NCBI RefSeq assembly: GCF_052060015.1
Contig: NZ_JBPODZ010000002.1
Location: 62,001-126,000 of the forward strand
Reading direction: 5' to 3'
Length of the DNA: 64,000 nt
DNA from: Arhodomonas sp052060015
GTDB taxonomy: Bacteria; Pseudomonadota; Gammaproteobacteria; Nitrococcales; Nitrococcaceae
Shown here: positions 28,431-36,967 of the stretch, piece by piece
Numbering within the stretch: position 1 is the stretch's first letter
Layout: every line of letters starts with the position of its first letter
Translations under genes and position numbers: made by a program
Notes under the pieces: generated by a model
The model's database searches: none
What the model saw: only the letters and a program-made list of their open reading frames with translations
What the model was told of the DNA's origin: nothing

Positions 28431-29412
28431 CCTCCGCCTCCCTGTCCAGGTCGAGGGTGAGTATCCGCTGCGGACCGGCCGGCCCGCCCTCATACAGCGC
28501 CCCGGTATCCCGGAAGCCGAAGCGCCGGTAAGCGGCCTCCGCCTTGTCGTTGCGCAGGTTCACTGTAAGGCTCAGCCGGCGGTAGCCGTGCCTCGCTGCC
28601 TCGGCGGCGAGGCCGGCCAGCGCACGGCCAGCAACCCCACGGCCCTGCTCGCGGCGATCGACGCGGAACCCCTCCAGCCACGCCTCATCGGCGCTCCGAC
28701 CGGAATACTCCACCCCCTGCGCCGGGGGCAGCAGCGCCGCCAGCCCCGCGGGCCGATCGCCGGCGAGGATCCCGAACACTGCCGTTCCGTAACCCTCCTG
28801 GATATGACGCCGAATCAGCTCACCCGGCGTGCTGACGAATTCCATCTGGCCCTCAGCCACCTCTACCCCCTCGAAATCGGCTCGGTTCTCCGGCGTTACG
28901 CGCACCAGGGTCACCGGCGCACGACGCTCACGGCGGCGCTCGCGGAAGAACCCCTGCAGCCGCTCCCCACAGACCTCGGCAAGGATACCGCCCTCCACCA
29001 CTGGGTGGTGATTGTGAACGGGATGCTCGTGAAGCGCCAGCGCACCACCACAGGCGCCGGACTTCGGATCGGCGGCGCCATAGACGATCCGCCCCACCCG
29101 AGCCTGCACCAGCGCGCCCAAACACATGCAGCAGGGCTCCAGGGTCACGTAGACATCGACATCCGGGAGGCGGTAAGCGTCGCGGGCCAGCGCGGCCGCC
29201 CGCAGAGCGACGATCTCGGCATGGGCGGTGGGATCACGGTCAGTGACGGGCCGGTTCCAGCCCTCGCCGATGATTTGGCCGCGGGCGACCACGACGGCCC
29301 CCACCGGGACCTCCCCCTGTGCCGCCGCAACTCCGGCCAGCGCCAGTGCCCGGGCCATGAATTCCGTATCCAGCGTGACCCTATCCCCATTCGTGGATGG
29401 TCGAAGGCTCAC
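28414..29412 (-). CDS. tadA: tRNA-adenosine deaminase TadA fused to a GNAT acetyltransferase
   Basis: 332 aa. Residues about 18-170 are TadA, which converts A34 to inosine in tRNA-Arg(ACG). The zinc site is DPTAHAEIVALR with the catalytic Glu, plus LEPCCMCLGA. GEVPVGAVVVA and GILAEVCGERLQGFFRERR match the ends of the deaminase. Residues about 175-332 are a GNAT domain with the acetyl-CoA loop RREQGRGVAGRAL and AEAAYRRFGFRDTGALY. Ordinary TadA stops near 160-170 residues, so the second domain is an addition. Start is GTG 29412 without a strong binding site; ATG 29358 is possible. It lies in a run with ybaK and downstream of guaBA. Confidence 0.9.
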   Translation of the reverse strand: MSLRPSTNGDRVTLDTEFMARALALAGVAAAQGEVPVGAVVVARGQIIGEGWNRPVTDRDPTAHAEIVALRAAALARDAYRLPDVDVYVTLEPCCMCLGALVQARVGRIVYGAADPKSGACGGALALHEHPVHNHHPVVEGGILAEVCGERLQGFFRERRRERRAPVTLVRVTPENRADFEGVEVAEGQMEFVSTPGELIRRHIQEGYGTAVFGILAGDRPAGLAALLPPAQGVEYSGRSADEAWLEGFRVDRREQGRGVAGRALAGLAAEAARHGYRRLSLTVNLRNDKAEAAYRRFGFRDTGALYEGGPAGPQRILTLDLDREAEDGQGT

Positions 29413-29422
29413 AGAATGCTGC

Positions 29423-29809
29423 TCAATACATCATGTGTAGCCGGATCCCCGAGCGCACTACGCAGGTCCGGTTCTGATTCATGAACGCCTCCGTAAGCAC
29501 CCAGTCCCTCTCGTCGTTCTCCCAGATCTGTACCTTCACCGCGGGGCTGGCCGCGGCGTAACCGCCGGAGACCACCACACGGTAGCCATGACTGCCGAGC
29601 ATCCGCTCGATCCCCTTGCCCCGTCGGCATTCGCCGTCGTCGGGTATGGGCGCGCCGGTGCTCGCTACAGCGGCGACGGACGCAAAGGCCATTGCCGCGC
29701 CCGCCCCACGAACAAGGGCTGAGAAGACGGCGCCAACCGTCCCGATCCTGTGCGGGTACCCCGTCGAGGCATTCCGCCAGATAGGCATGTTCGAAGTTGG
29801 TCCAGTCAT
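29423..29809 (-). CDS. Hypothetical, probably secreted protein
   Basis: Up to 128 aa. The front half has an Ala-rich hydrophobic stretch (GAVFSALVRGAGAAMAFASV) that could act as an export signal. The mature part has two Cys residues framing a small domain: PDDGECRRGKG, then VQIWENDERDWVLTEAFM and NRTCVVRSGIRL. The acidic tip and Trp resemble small periplasmic domains in which the cysteines pair. The N terminus is uncertain: ATG 29809, 29788 and 29692 are all in frame and none has a convincing ribosome binding site. It ends 10 bases before the TadA fusion start. Family not recognised. Confidence 0.55.
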   Translation of the reverse strand: MTGPTSNMPIWRNASTGYPHRIGTVGAVFSALVRGAGAAMAFASVAAVASTGAPIPDDGECRRGKGIERMLGSHGYRVVVSGGYAAASPAVKVQIWENDERDWVLTEAFMNQNRTCVVRSGIRLHMMY

Positions 29810-29858
29810 AGTCGCGCCGCTTGCCGAATGCCGGAGGGCCTGGTCTCACCGCGATCCA

Positions 29859-30416
29859 TTAGGCGGCCTGACCCAGCTCGGAGCGCAGGCGGATGATCTC
29901 CAGATACACACCCTCCCGGTGGGGATTGACCTCCAGTGCCCGCTGGAAGGCCTTCAGCGCCTCCCGCTTGCGGCCCAGCGCCTTCAAACACAGCCCGCGC
30001 CCTGCCAGCGCCCCGAAGTGGCGCGGCTCCAGTGCCAGCACCCGCTCTATATCCGAGAGGGAGTCGTCGTACCGGCCCATCACGTAGTACGTCGTCGCGC
30101 GGCGATTCCACGCCTCCGCGAAATCACCGTCCAGGTCAATGACCCGGGTAAATGCCGCTACGGCATCCTCGTGCCGGTCCTGGGCCAGCGCCTTGAGGCC
30201 CCGTTCCATGGCCTGGTTCACCCTGGCATCCTCATGGAGATACCAGATATGCCAGATCTGCGCCTGGATCTCGCGGGCCCGCTGCCCCCGGCGCGGGTCA
30301 AGCTGCTGCAGCTCGTCGAACAGTTCCTCAAGGCGGGGATCATCCTGGTCCGCCACCACAGGCAGCGGCGCGGCCATACACAGCATCGCGACCGAGGCGA
30401 TGATCAATTCGCGCAT
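29859..30416 (-). CDS. Exported TPR-repeat protein
   Basis: 185 aa with a cleavable signal peptide (MRELIIASVAMLCMAAPLPVVA). The mature part is helical, with about three tetratricopeptide repeats in the second half: EDAVAAFTRVIDLDGDFAEA, YDDSLSDIERVLALEPRHFG and REALKAFQRALEVNPHREGV. TPR domains mediate protein contacts, and here would act in the periplasm. GGGAGGTATCGCC precedes ATG 30416. It lies between the CapA-like gene and the secreted hypothetical, all on the minus strand. Confidence 0.85.
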   Translation of the reverse strand: MRELIIASVAMLCMAAPLPVVADQDDPRLEELFDELQQLDPRRGQRAREIQAQIWHIWYLHEDARVNQAMERGLKALAQDRHEDAVAAFTRVIDLDGDFAEAWNRRATTYYVMGRYDDSLSDIERVLALEPRHFGALAGRGLCLKALGRKREALKAFQRALEVNPHREGVYLEIIRLRSELGQAA

Positions 30417-30513
30417 GGCGATACCTCCCGGGCCACTGAGACCCTACTGCCCTCTCCGAGAAGTCTATCACTCGCTTGCGGGCAGCAATGCGGGCATACC
30501 CGAAAGCTTGGCA

Positions 30514-31668
30514 TCAGCGGCCCCAGCCAACCCGAAGCATGCCATTGTCCTCGAGCTCCACAGCGGTCCCGTACGGTTCCCCTGCCGCCTCCAGGGTATC
30601 GCAAAGCCATCGCCGATCTTGTGGCGATGGATGGTGAAGCCGGAAACGCCGGATCTGCATGGGTGCCATACGTAGCTGCAGCAGGCGCCCCGTCTCTTCA
30701 TCCAAGGTCACGAAATACAGGAGCGACAGGTCACCACGGTAGCGTTCGTAGCCCCGGATGCCCTCGTAATCATTGATCAGATCGCCGCAGCCGTACAGGA
30801 TCGGGCGGTTCCGATGGATCTCGATCCCACGGGGATGATGAGACGAATGTCCATGGACGCAGTCGACGTGCGCCTCGTCGATCAGCCCGTGTGCGAAGGC
30901 GCGCTGTTTCTCCGGAACCCCATAGCCCCAGTTGCTTCCCCAATGGATGGAGACGATGACCCGATCCCCCGGGGATCGCGCCTCGCGGATCCGCTCCGCC
31001 ACCGCATCCAGGCACGAACGGGACAGGCTCTCCAGGTAGCAGACACCGGAGCGCTCCCGCGTCGCCGTCCACCGCTCGGGTATGCCGCTGGTGGGTGACC
31101 CCAGGGCGAACACGAGAAGCCGCCCGCCTCCGGCTAGCTCCATGATCCCCGGTTCGCAGGCCTGCCGTGAATCATGGCCCGCCCCGGGATGAACCATGCC
31201 TTCACCTTCGAGTGCCCGCAGCGTCTCGGCCAGTCCCTCCCGACCCCAGTCCATGACGTGGTTGTTGGCCAATACGCAACAGTCGATGCCGGCGCTGGTG
31301 ATGCATCCGATATTCCGGGGATGCATCCGATAATGGATTTCCTTCCCCGGCCAGGGAACGTCATGCGCAGTCACGGCCGTTTCCAGATTGATGACCTTGC
31401 GATCCGGCGCGACGGCGGCAAGGACTTCCAGGCCGTCTCCCCAGATGTAGTCAGGGCCAGCGGCACGCGGAATGGCACCGTTGGCGGATTCCGCCAGCGC
31501 CACGTAACCCTGGGCACTCCGCATGTAGGGCTCGTAGAGTTCCGGACTCGAGGGATGGGCGAGGATCTGATCAATACCGCGCCCGCTCATTACGTCCCCC
31601 GCCAGACACACGGTAACGGCGCGACCGGCGGTATCCAGGGAAGCGCTTTCCTCTCGCCACAGGTTCAT
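30514..31668 (-). CDS. CapA-family metallophosphoesterase-like protein
   Basis: 384 aa from ATG 31668 (GTG 31716 in frame would add 16 residues; neither has a good binding site). The CapA/PgsA family signature runs from TVCLAGDVMSGRGIDQI through VINLETAVTAHD, GIDCCVLANNHVMDWGREGL, VIVSIHWGSNWG and VDCVHGHSSHHPRGIEIH. These Asp/Asn/His residues form the calcineurin-like metal site. Some members take part in poly-gamma-glutamate capsule synthesis in Gram-positives; in Gram-negatives the role is mostly unknown. No capB/capC genes are present. I see no clear signal peptide, so it may be cytoplasmic. Confidence 0.85.
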   Translation of the reverse strand: MNLWREESASLDTAGRAVTVCLAGDVMSGRGIDQILAHPSSPELYEPYMRSAQGYVALAESANGAIPRAAGPDYIWGDGLEVLAAVAPDRKVINLETAVTAHDVPWPGKEIHYRMHPRNIGCITSAGIDCCVLANNHVMDWGREGLAETLRALEGEGMVHPGAGHDSRQACEPGIMELAGGGRLLVFALGSPTSGIPERWTATRERSGVCYLESLSRSCLDAVAERIREARSPGDRVIVSIHWGSNWGYGVPEKQRAFAHGLIDEAHVDCVHGHSSHHPRGIEIHRNRPILYGCGDLINDYEGIRGYERYRGDLSLLYFVTLDEETGRLLQLRMAPMQIRRFRLHHPSPQDRRWLCDTLEAAGEPYGTAVELEDNGMLRVGWGR

Positions 31669-31779
31669 GGGTGGCGACAGCGCGCGGCCCGACTCCGAGG
31701 CATCCCGTCGATCCACCGCGCCACTACGGAGGCGAGCAGCACCGGCGAGGGCGGCGCCCTGTCATGGGGAACACCGGCC

Positions 31780-33357
31780 CTACTCCCACTCGATGGTGGC
31801 CGGCGGCTTGCCGGAGACGTCATAGACCACCCGGGAGATTCCGTCGATCTCGTTGATGATGCGCCGGGAGACATGGTCGAGGAAGTCGTAGGGCAGCTGC
31901 GCCCAGCGCGCGGTCATGAAGTCGATGGTCTCCACCGCCCGCAAGGCGACCACGTACTCGTAGCGCCGGCCGTCGCCCGTCACCCCTACCGACTTCACCG
32001 GCAGGAACACCGCGAAGGCCTGGCTGACCCGCTCGTAGAGCCCGGCGGCCCGGAGCTCTGTGATGAAGATGGCATCGGCCCGACGCAGCGGATCGGTGTA
32101 TTCCTTGCGCACCTCACCGAGGATGCGCACACCGAGCCCGGGGCCGGGGAAGGGATGACGATGGACCATCTCCGCGGGCAGGCCGAGCTCCAGGCCGATG
32201 CGGCGGACCTCGTCCTTGAACAGCTCCCGCAGGGGCTCGAGGAGCTTGAGGTTCATCTTCTCGGGCAGGCCGCCCACATTGTGATGGGACTTGATCACCT
32301 GGGCCTTGCCGGTGGCCGCCCCGGCCGACTCGATGACATCGGGATAAATGGTGCCCTGGGCTAGCCACTGGACGTTCTCCAGCCGGCCCGCCTCCTCGTC
32401 GAAGACGTCGATGAAGGTATTGCCGATGATCCGCCGCTTCTCCTCCGGATCCTCGACACCCGCCAGTCGCTCGAGGAAACGCGCCTCGGCGTCCACATGG
32501 ATCACCCGCACCCCCATGTGCCGGGCGAAGGTGGCCATGACCTGCTCGCCCTCGTCCAGGCGCAGCAGGCCGTTGTCCACGAACACGCAGGTAAGCTGAT
32601 CACCGATGGCTCGGTGCAGTAGCGCCGCCACCACCGATGAGTCCACACCGCCGGAGAGGCCGAGCAGCACGTTCTCGTCACCGACTCGCTCGCGGATGCG
32701 CGCGATGCTGTCCGCGACGATGTTGCCCGCCGTCCAGTCCCCGGGACAGCCGCAAATCTCATGGACGAAGCGTTCCAGGATTCTTTGCCCCTGGGGGGTA
32801 TGGGTCACCTCCGGGTGGAACTGCACGCCGTAGAGCCCGCGCTCGTCGTCACCCATTCCGGCGATGGGGGCGCTATCGGTGCTCGCGATGACCTTGAAGC
32901 CCTCGGGCAAGGCGCTGACCCGGTCGCCGTGGCTCATCCACACGTCCAGCAGGCCGTAGCCCTCCGAACTCGCATGATCCTCGATGTCCCGGAGCAGGCG
33001 GGAATGGCCGCGGGCGCGGACCTGGGCGTAGCCGAACTCCTTATGCGCCGAGGGCTCCACCGTGCCGCCGAGCTGGGCCGCCATCGCCTGCATCCCGTAG
33101 CAGATGCCGAGCACCGGCACCCCGAGCGTCAGCACCGCATCCGGGACGCGCGGGGTATCGGCGAAGTGCACCGACTCCGGCCCCCCGGATAGGATCACGC
33201 CCGCGGCAGCGAAGGCGCGTATGGCCTCGTCGTCCCTATCGCAGGGATGGATCTCGCAATACACCCCCGCCTCGCGCACTCGCCGGGCGATGAGCTGGGT
33301 GTACTGGGAGCCGAAGTCGAGGATGAGGATGCGGTGCGCGTGGATGTCCTGGGCCAT
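31780..33357 (-). CDS. guaA: GMP synthase (glutamine-hydrolysing)
   Basis: Converts XMP to GMP using glutamine and ATP. 525 aa, the standard length. The N-terminal class-I amidotransferase has the nucleophile in GICYGMQAMAAQ and the His-Glu pair in QFHPEVTHT. The ATP-pyrophosphatase P-loop is LLGLSGGVDSSVVAAL (about residue 230), and the dimerisation domain ends ISRVVYDVSGKPPATIEWE as in other GuaA proteins. Start at ATG 33357 (MAQDIHAHRIL) gives the family N terminus, though the frame is open further upstream. It follows guaB by 128 bases, which include a strong hairpin. Confidence 0.97.
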   Translation of the reverse strand: MAQDIHAHRILILDFGSQYTQLIARRVREAGVYCEIHPCDRDDEAIRAFAAAGVILSGGPESVHFADTPRVPDAVLTLGVPVLGICYGMQAMAAQLGGTVEPSAHKEFGYAQVRARGHSRLLRDIEDHASSEGYGLLDVWMSHGDRVSALPEGFKVIASTDSAPIAGMGDDERGLYGVQFHPEVTHTPQGQRILERFVHEICGCPGDWTAGNIVADSIARIRERVGDENVLLGLSGGVDSSVVAALLHRAIGDQLTCVFVDNGLLRLDEGEQVMATFARHMGVRVIHVDAEARFLERLAGVEDPEEKRRIIGNTFIDVFDEEAGRLENVQWLAQGTIYPDVIESAGAATGKAQVIKSHHNVGGLPEKMNLKLLEPLRELFKDEVRRIGLELGLPAEMVHRHPFPGPGLGVRILGEVRKEYTDPLRRADAIFITELRAAGLYERVSQAFAVFLPVKSVGVTGDGRRYEYVVALRAVETIDFMTARWAQLPYDFLDHVSRRIINEIDGISRVVYDVSGKPPATIEWE

Positions 33358-33440
33358 GGGCGTTCCGGTTGTGCAGTGGTGACTACGGCGGGAATGGCGG
33401 TGGGTCGAGAATACCTGACCCGGCGACCCCGCTGATACGA

Positions 33441-33474
33441 CCGTGGCCCGCCCGGCGCACCGGCCGGGCCACGG
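33441..33474. terminator. Strong hairpin between guaB and guaA
   Basis: A perfect 10-bp stem (CCGTGGCCCG/CGGGCCACGG) enclosing a second small CCGG/CCGG stem lies 12 bases past the guaB stop. No U-tract follows in the guaB direction, so it may be a processing or attenuation structure rather than a true terminator. Confidence 0.4.
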
Positions 33475-33485
33475 CGACGGTGGGA

Positions 33486-34955
33486 TCAATCGACGCGGTA
33501 GTTGGGCGCCTCCTTGACGATGTTCACATCGTGGACGTGGCTCTCGCGGACGCCGGCGCCGGTGATGCGCGCGAACTCCGGTCGGGTGCGGAACGCCTCG
33601 ATGGTGGCACAGCCGCAGTAGCCCATGCTCCCCCGCAGCCCCCCCATGAGCTGGTGGACGATGGCCGTGAGGCTGCCCTTGTAGGGGACGCGGCCCTCGA
33701 TGCCCTCAGGGACCAGCTTCTCCACGCTGTCCGCCTCCTCCTGGAAATAGCGGTCCGAGGAGCCCTGGGTGCCCGACATGGCGCCAATGGAGCCCATCCC
33801 CCGGTAGGACTTGTACGAGCGCCCCTGGTAGAGCTCCACCTCGCCGGGGGCCTCCTCGGTACCGGCGAACATGCTGCCCATCATCACGCAATGGGCCCCG
33901 GCGACGATGGCCTTGGCCATGTCCCCGGAGTAGCGGATGCCGCCGTCGGCGATCACCGGCAACTCCGAGCCCTCCAGCTCGCCGGCGACATTGGCGATGG
34001 CGGTGATCTGCGGCACCCCGACGCCGGCGATGACCCGCGTGGTGCAGATGGAGCCGGGGCCGATACCCACCTTGACGGCGTCCACTCCCGCCTCGTAGAG
34101 GGTACGGGCGGCATCCGCGGTGGCGATATTGCCCGCCACTACCTGCATATCCGGGTAGTTGCGCTTGATCCACCGCACCCGCTCGATCACCCCGCGGCTG
34201 TGGCCGTGGGCGGTATCCACCACGATCAGGTCCGCGCCCGCCTCCACCAAGGCGGCCACCCGCTCCTCGGTACCATGCCCGGTACTTACCGCCGCCCCCA
34301 CCCGGAGCCGGCCGTACTCGTCCTTGCAGGCCAGCGGGTAGTCCCGGGACTTCTGGATGTCCTTGACGGTGATCATGCCGCGGAGCTGGTTATCATCGTT
34401 GACCACCAGGAGCTTCTCGATGCGGTGCTGATGGAGGAGCTCCAGGATCTCTTCGCGTTCCGCCCCCTCGCCGACGGTCACCAAGCGGTCACGGCCGGTC
34501 ATCGCCTCGGTGACCGGAGAGTCGAGACGGCGCTCGAAGCGCAGATCCCGGCTGGTGACGATGCCCACCAGGTTCTCCTTGTCATCCACCACCGGGACAC
34601 CGGAGATGCCGTGCTGGCGGGTGATCTCCAGCACCTCGGCGATGGTGGTCTGCGGCGGCACCGTGATCGGCTCCTTGATGATACCGCTCTCGAACTTCTT
34701 GACCTTGCGCACCTCGCGGGCCTGTTCTTCGGGGGACATGTTCTTGTGGACCACGCCCACACCCCCCTGGGCCGCGAGGGCGATGGCCAGCCGGCCCTCG
34801 GTGACGGTATCCATGGCGGCGGAGACCAGCGGGATATTGAGCTCGATGCCCCGGGTCAGGCGGGTGCCGAGCTCGGCGTCGCGGGGCAGGACCTCGGAGT
34901 AGGCGGGAAGGAGGAGGACGTCGTCGAAGGTCAGCGCTTCCTGGGCGATTCGCAT
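33486..34955 (-). CDS. guaB: Inosine-5'-monophosphate dehydrogenase
   Basis: Oxidises IMP to XMP with NAD+, the committed step to GMP. 489 aa. TIM-barrel catalytic domain with the nucleophile loop GIGPGSICTTR, the phosphate-binding DGGIRYSGD and the flap region YQGRSYKSYRGMGS. Two CBS domains (about residues 95-205) are inserted in the barrel, as is usual for full-length bacterial IMPDH. The N terminus MRIAQEALTFDDVLLLPAYS is the family standard. A near-consensus sigma70 promoter lies about 50 bases upstream. Confidence 0.98.
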   Translation of the reverse strand: MRIAQEALTFDDVLLLPAYSEVLPRDAELGTRLTRGIELNIPLVSAAMDTVTEGRLAIALAAQGGVGVVHKNMSPEEQAREVRKVKKFESGIIKEPITVPPQTTIAEVLEITRQHGISGVPVVDDKENLVGIVTSRDLRFERRLDSPVTEAMTGRDRLVTVGEGAEREEILELLHQHRIEKLLVVNDDNQLRGMITVKDIQKSRDYPLACKDEYGRLRVGAAVSTGHGTEERVAALVEAGADLIVVDTAHGHSRGVIERVRWIKRNYPDMQVVAGNIATADAARTLYEAGVDAVKVGIGPGSICTTRVIAGVGVPQITAIANVAGELEGSELPVIADGGIRYSGDMAKAIVAGAHCVMMGSMFAGTEEAPGEVELYQGRSYKSYRGMGSIGAMSGTQGSSDRYFQEEADSVEKLVPEGIEGRVPYKGSLTAIVHQLMGGLRGSMGYCGCATIEAFRTRPEFARITGAGVRESHVHDVNIVKEAPNYRVD

Positions 34956-35002
34956 GGGGTGGGCACCTGCTCGGTCAGGACAATGTGGCGGAGTAACCGT
35001 GT

Positions 35003-35031
35003 ATTATAGATCCTGCCCGGTGAGCGGTAAA
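35003..35031 (-). promoter_or_regulatory. Sigma70 promoter of guaB
   Basis: On the minus strand: -35 TTTACC (35031-35026), 17-bp spacer, -10 TATAAT (35008-35003). The -10 is a perfect consensus and the spacer ideal. The start of transcription would fall about 40 bases before the guaB ATG. Confidence 0.75.
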
Positions 35032-35458
35032 TTGCGCGACGATGGCCAATCAGTCGCCAGCGGACCGCACGAACCACGAGCGCCGGCCGCTAACGCCGCC
35101 CCCACCGTGCCCTCTACCTCCGCGATTGCCCGGAGCGAAACCTGACGCGGCCGCCGATGGAGGCGGCAAACGCGCTGGTAGCACACCCAAAGGGCACGGG
35201 ACCCCATGAGCCGGCCGGTGGAAAGCGCCCCTCCGTGTTCGGCTCAAGCGGTCGTCGGGCATCACGTACGCCTTAGCGTGAAGTACATCGGAACGCCACG
35301 CGGGAATACCGTATGCACGGTTCGATGAGGGAGGACAGGGCGACACGGCTTGGCTTGGGCTAGTGGGGCACCAACAGCTGCTGGCTCACGGCATGCGCGT
35401 TCGCTGTTAGGCTCATATTGAGGAGCTGGGGAACACATACGACCAGGCGAGCGGTTCA
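35032..35458. other. Gap between the guaB promoter and the membrane-protein gene
   Basis: About 430 bases with no ORF that I can support on either strand. Base use is less GC-extreme than in the flanks. No repeat or RNA gene is recognised. Confidence 0.4.
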
Positions 35459-36385
35459 ATGCCGGAACCGAAAGAGTCGACAGGTCGGCTTCGTGAAATA
35501 TTGTCAGTTCTGCCGTACGTTTTCGTTTTGCTGGGCGGCGGCGTCGTCATGCTCGGGTTGGGCATTTCCAGCTTGCTCGAGCCGGGCGAGCTGACCGCCG
35601 ACGAATATAAGGGCACGCTCCTGTTCACGTTGATGGGGCTTGCCTTTTGCGGGATGGGCGCGTTGATGCTCGTGCTGGCGTGGAAGCGATATCGCTGGAA
35701 ATGCGGCACGAACCCGCGGGCGCCGGAGGCGACCGGCAAGCCCACCGGAGCGCACTACGTAAGGAATGTTCCGGATGCGCTGCGGGGTACGCAGCCGCCG
35801 CGCGGCGCGGTGGTTGTCGCTGGCACCCCCGCCTGGTTATCGCGGGTTGTCATCTTGTTTGTTTCGGCCCTCGCCGCGACGATGCTCTACGTCGGCTGGA
35901 ACATCGACACGATCTTTCCCGAAGCACCGGTTTGGGCTGGCTATCCTTTCGTTGCCATGGGGGCACTTTTCCTTACGTTCATCGGCTGGCGATTGCCAAA
36001 GGATTGGGGCAATCGGGAGATGAGTTTCCTAGCCACGCGGGAGGGCGTCTACATCCACGGCGAGCAGGACCCCGATGCCCCGGGCGAGCCAGGATGGGTT
36101 ACCCCCAATACGCGCTGGCTGTTCGTCCCCTGGGGTAACGTCACCGATGTGCGCGAGGGCGAGCTCACCGTGGCGGCGATCACCGGCGGCGAGCTTCGCA
36201 CGGTTCGGTTCAGCTTGCGTGTCACCCCGGAAGAAGCTCACCAATGGTTCCCGCACTGCACCGCCGAACCACATGCGGACGGCAGGGGTCAGCTCGTGCA
36301 TTACCAGGTGAGCGCCCCGATAGGGAACTCGCCCGACAAGATCGTGCCGCGGCTCCAGCAGCTCTGGGCACGGGCGCGTCCCTGA
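35459..36385 (+). CDS. Orphan membrane protein, 308 aa
   Basis: Two helices near the N terminus (about residues 15-37 and 53-75) and two more in the middle (about 126-146 and 158-176), then a soluble C-terminal domain of about 130 residues (EMSFLATREGVYIHGEQDPD to PRLQQLWARARP). This looks like a DUF-type protein with a cytoplasmic beta-rich domain (WLFVPWGNVTDVREGELTVA). I do not recognise the family. The start ATG 35459 has AGGCGAG upstream. Codon use is a little less GC3-biased than the neighbours. It stands alone next to a probable IS remnant, so it could be acquired DNA. Confidence 0.7.
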   Translation: MPEPKESTGRLREILSVLPYVFVLLGGGVVMLGLGISSLLEPGELTADEYKGTLLFTLMGLAFCGMGALMLVLAWKRYRWKCGTNPRAPEATGKPTGAHYVRNVPDALRGTQPPRGAVVVAGTPAWLSRVVILFVSALAATMLYVGWNIDTIFPEAPVWAGYPFVAMGALFLTFIGWRLPKDWGNREMSFLATREGVYIHGEQDPDAPGEPGWVTPNTRWLFVPWGNVTDVREGELTVAAITGGELRTVRFSLRVTPEEAHQWFPHCTAEPHADGRGQLVHYQVSAPIGNSPDKIVPRLQQLWARARP

Positions 36386-36387
36386 AT

Positions 36388-36517
36388 AGGGCACCCACAT
36401 CATGGCCATCCGGTGCTGGCCACGGTGGTCGTTGATCAACCGGTACTTTATTCGGGGGTCCTTGGCAAAGTACCGAGCGACCTCTCCGTGAATGTCGCGC
36501 TTCTCTCCGATATGCCG
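36388..36517 (-). pseudogene. Probable IS3-family transposase remnant
   Basis: In one minus-strand frame the text EVARYFAKDPRIKYRLINDH is followed by RGQHRMAMMW. This strongly resembles the OrfA end (KKAxxYFAKD) joined to the OrfB start (KYxxIxxHRxxxxxxxMC) of IS3-family elements. The similarity stops after about 45 residues, the frame is closed by a stop just before it, and no terminal inverted repeats or rest of the transposase is visible. It is a degraded fragment. The match is from pattern memory, not a search. Confidence 0.4.
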
Positions 36518-36651
36518 TCACTGGGCGCGCGGCTTTAGGATCCCGCGCTTGGCCTCGACCCGATCCACCGCGTGCGGGTCACCCCGATGACCCCAGCCGA
36601 GAAGCTCGACTTCTCGGCTGCGATCGACCTGTAAACCCTGCTGACGTCCCT

Positions 36652-36834
36652 TCAGCTCCGCGACGCCGCCGACGCAGATCGCCGGCGCCCGCGCCGCCAC
36701 TCCCCGAAGCGCTGGGCCGCAGCCTCCAGCAACGCTACGGGCGGCATGGCGGGCATGTAGAACCGATCCAGCGGCGGCAGCGGTGCGCTGGGGCGGGCGG
36801 GGACCTCGCTGTCGTACTCTCGTTGACGGGTCAT
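36652..36834 (-). CDS. 60-aa small hypothetical protein
   Basis: ATG 36834 is preceded by AGAGGAGCGATGCC, a good ribosome binding site, which supports real translation. The product is Pro-rich in the middle (PARPSAPLPPLDRFYMPAMP) and ends in a basic helix (FGEWRRGRRRSASAASRS). It is divergent from the LysR gene at 36968, and the 133 bases between are AT-rich. A small basic protein next to a divergent LysR regulator could be its target. No family recognised. Confidence 0.5.
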   Translation of the reverse strand: MTRQREYDSEVPARPSAPLPPLDRFYMPAMPPVALLEAAAQRFGEWRRGRRRSASAASRS

Positions 36835-36967
36835 GGCATCGCTCCTCTGCTCGGCGTGGCTTTCCGGGCTATGTGCCCCCTCACCGTGGAAGAGTCTCCG
36901 CTCACCTGTTTGTTCAATCAATCGAATAATCTTAAACTTTCGGTTCAATGAAATTTACAGGTAGAAC
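36835..36967. promoter_or_regulatory. AT-rich divergent regulatory region of the LysR gene
   Basis: Markedly AT-rich against the background. TTCAAT occurs twice (around 36914 and 36942) and TTCAATCAATCGAA forms an imperfect inverted repeat of the T-N11-A kind bound by LysR proteins. No promoter can be fixed with confidence. Confidence 0.35.
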
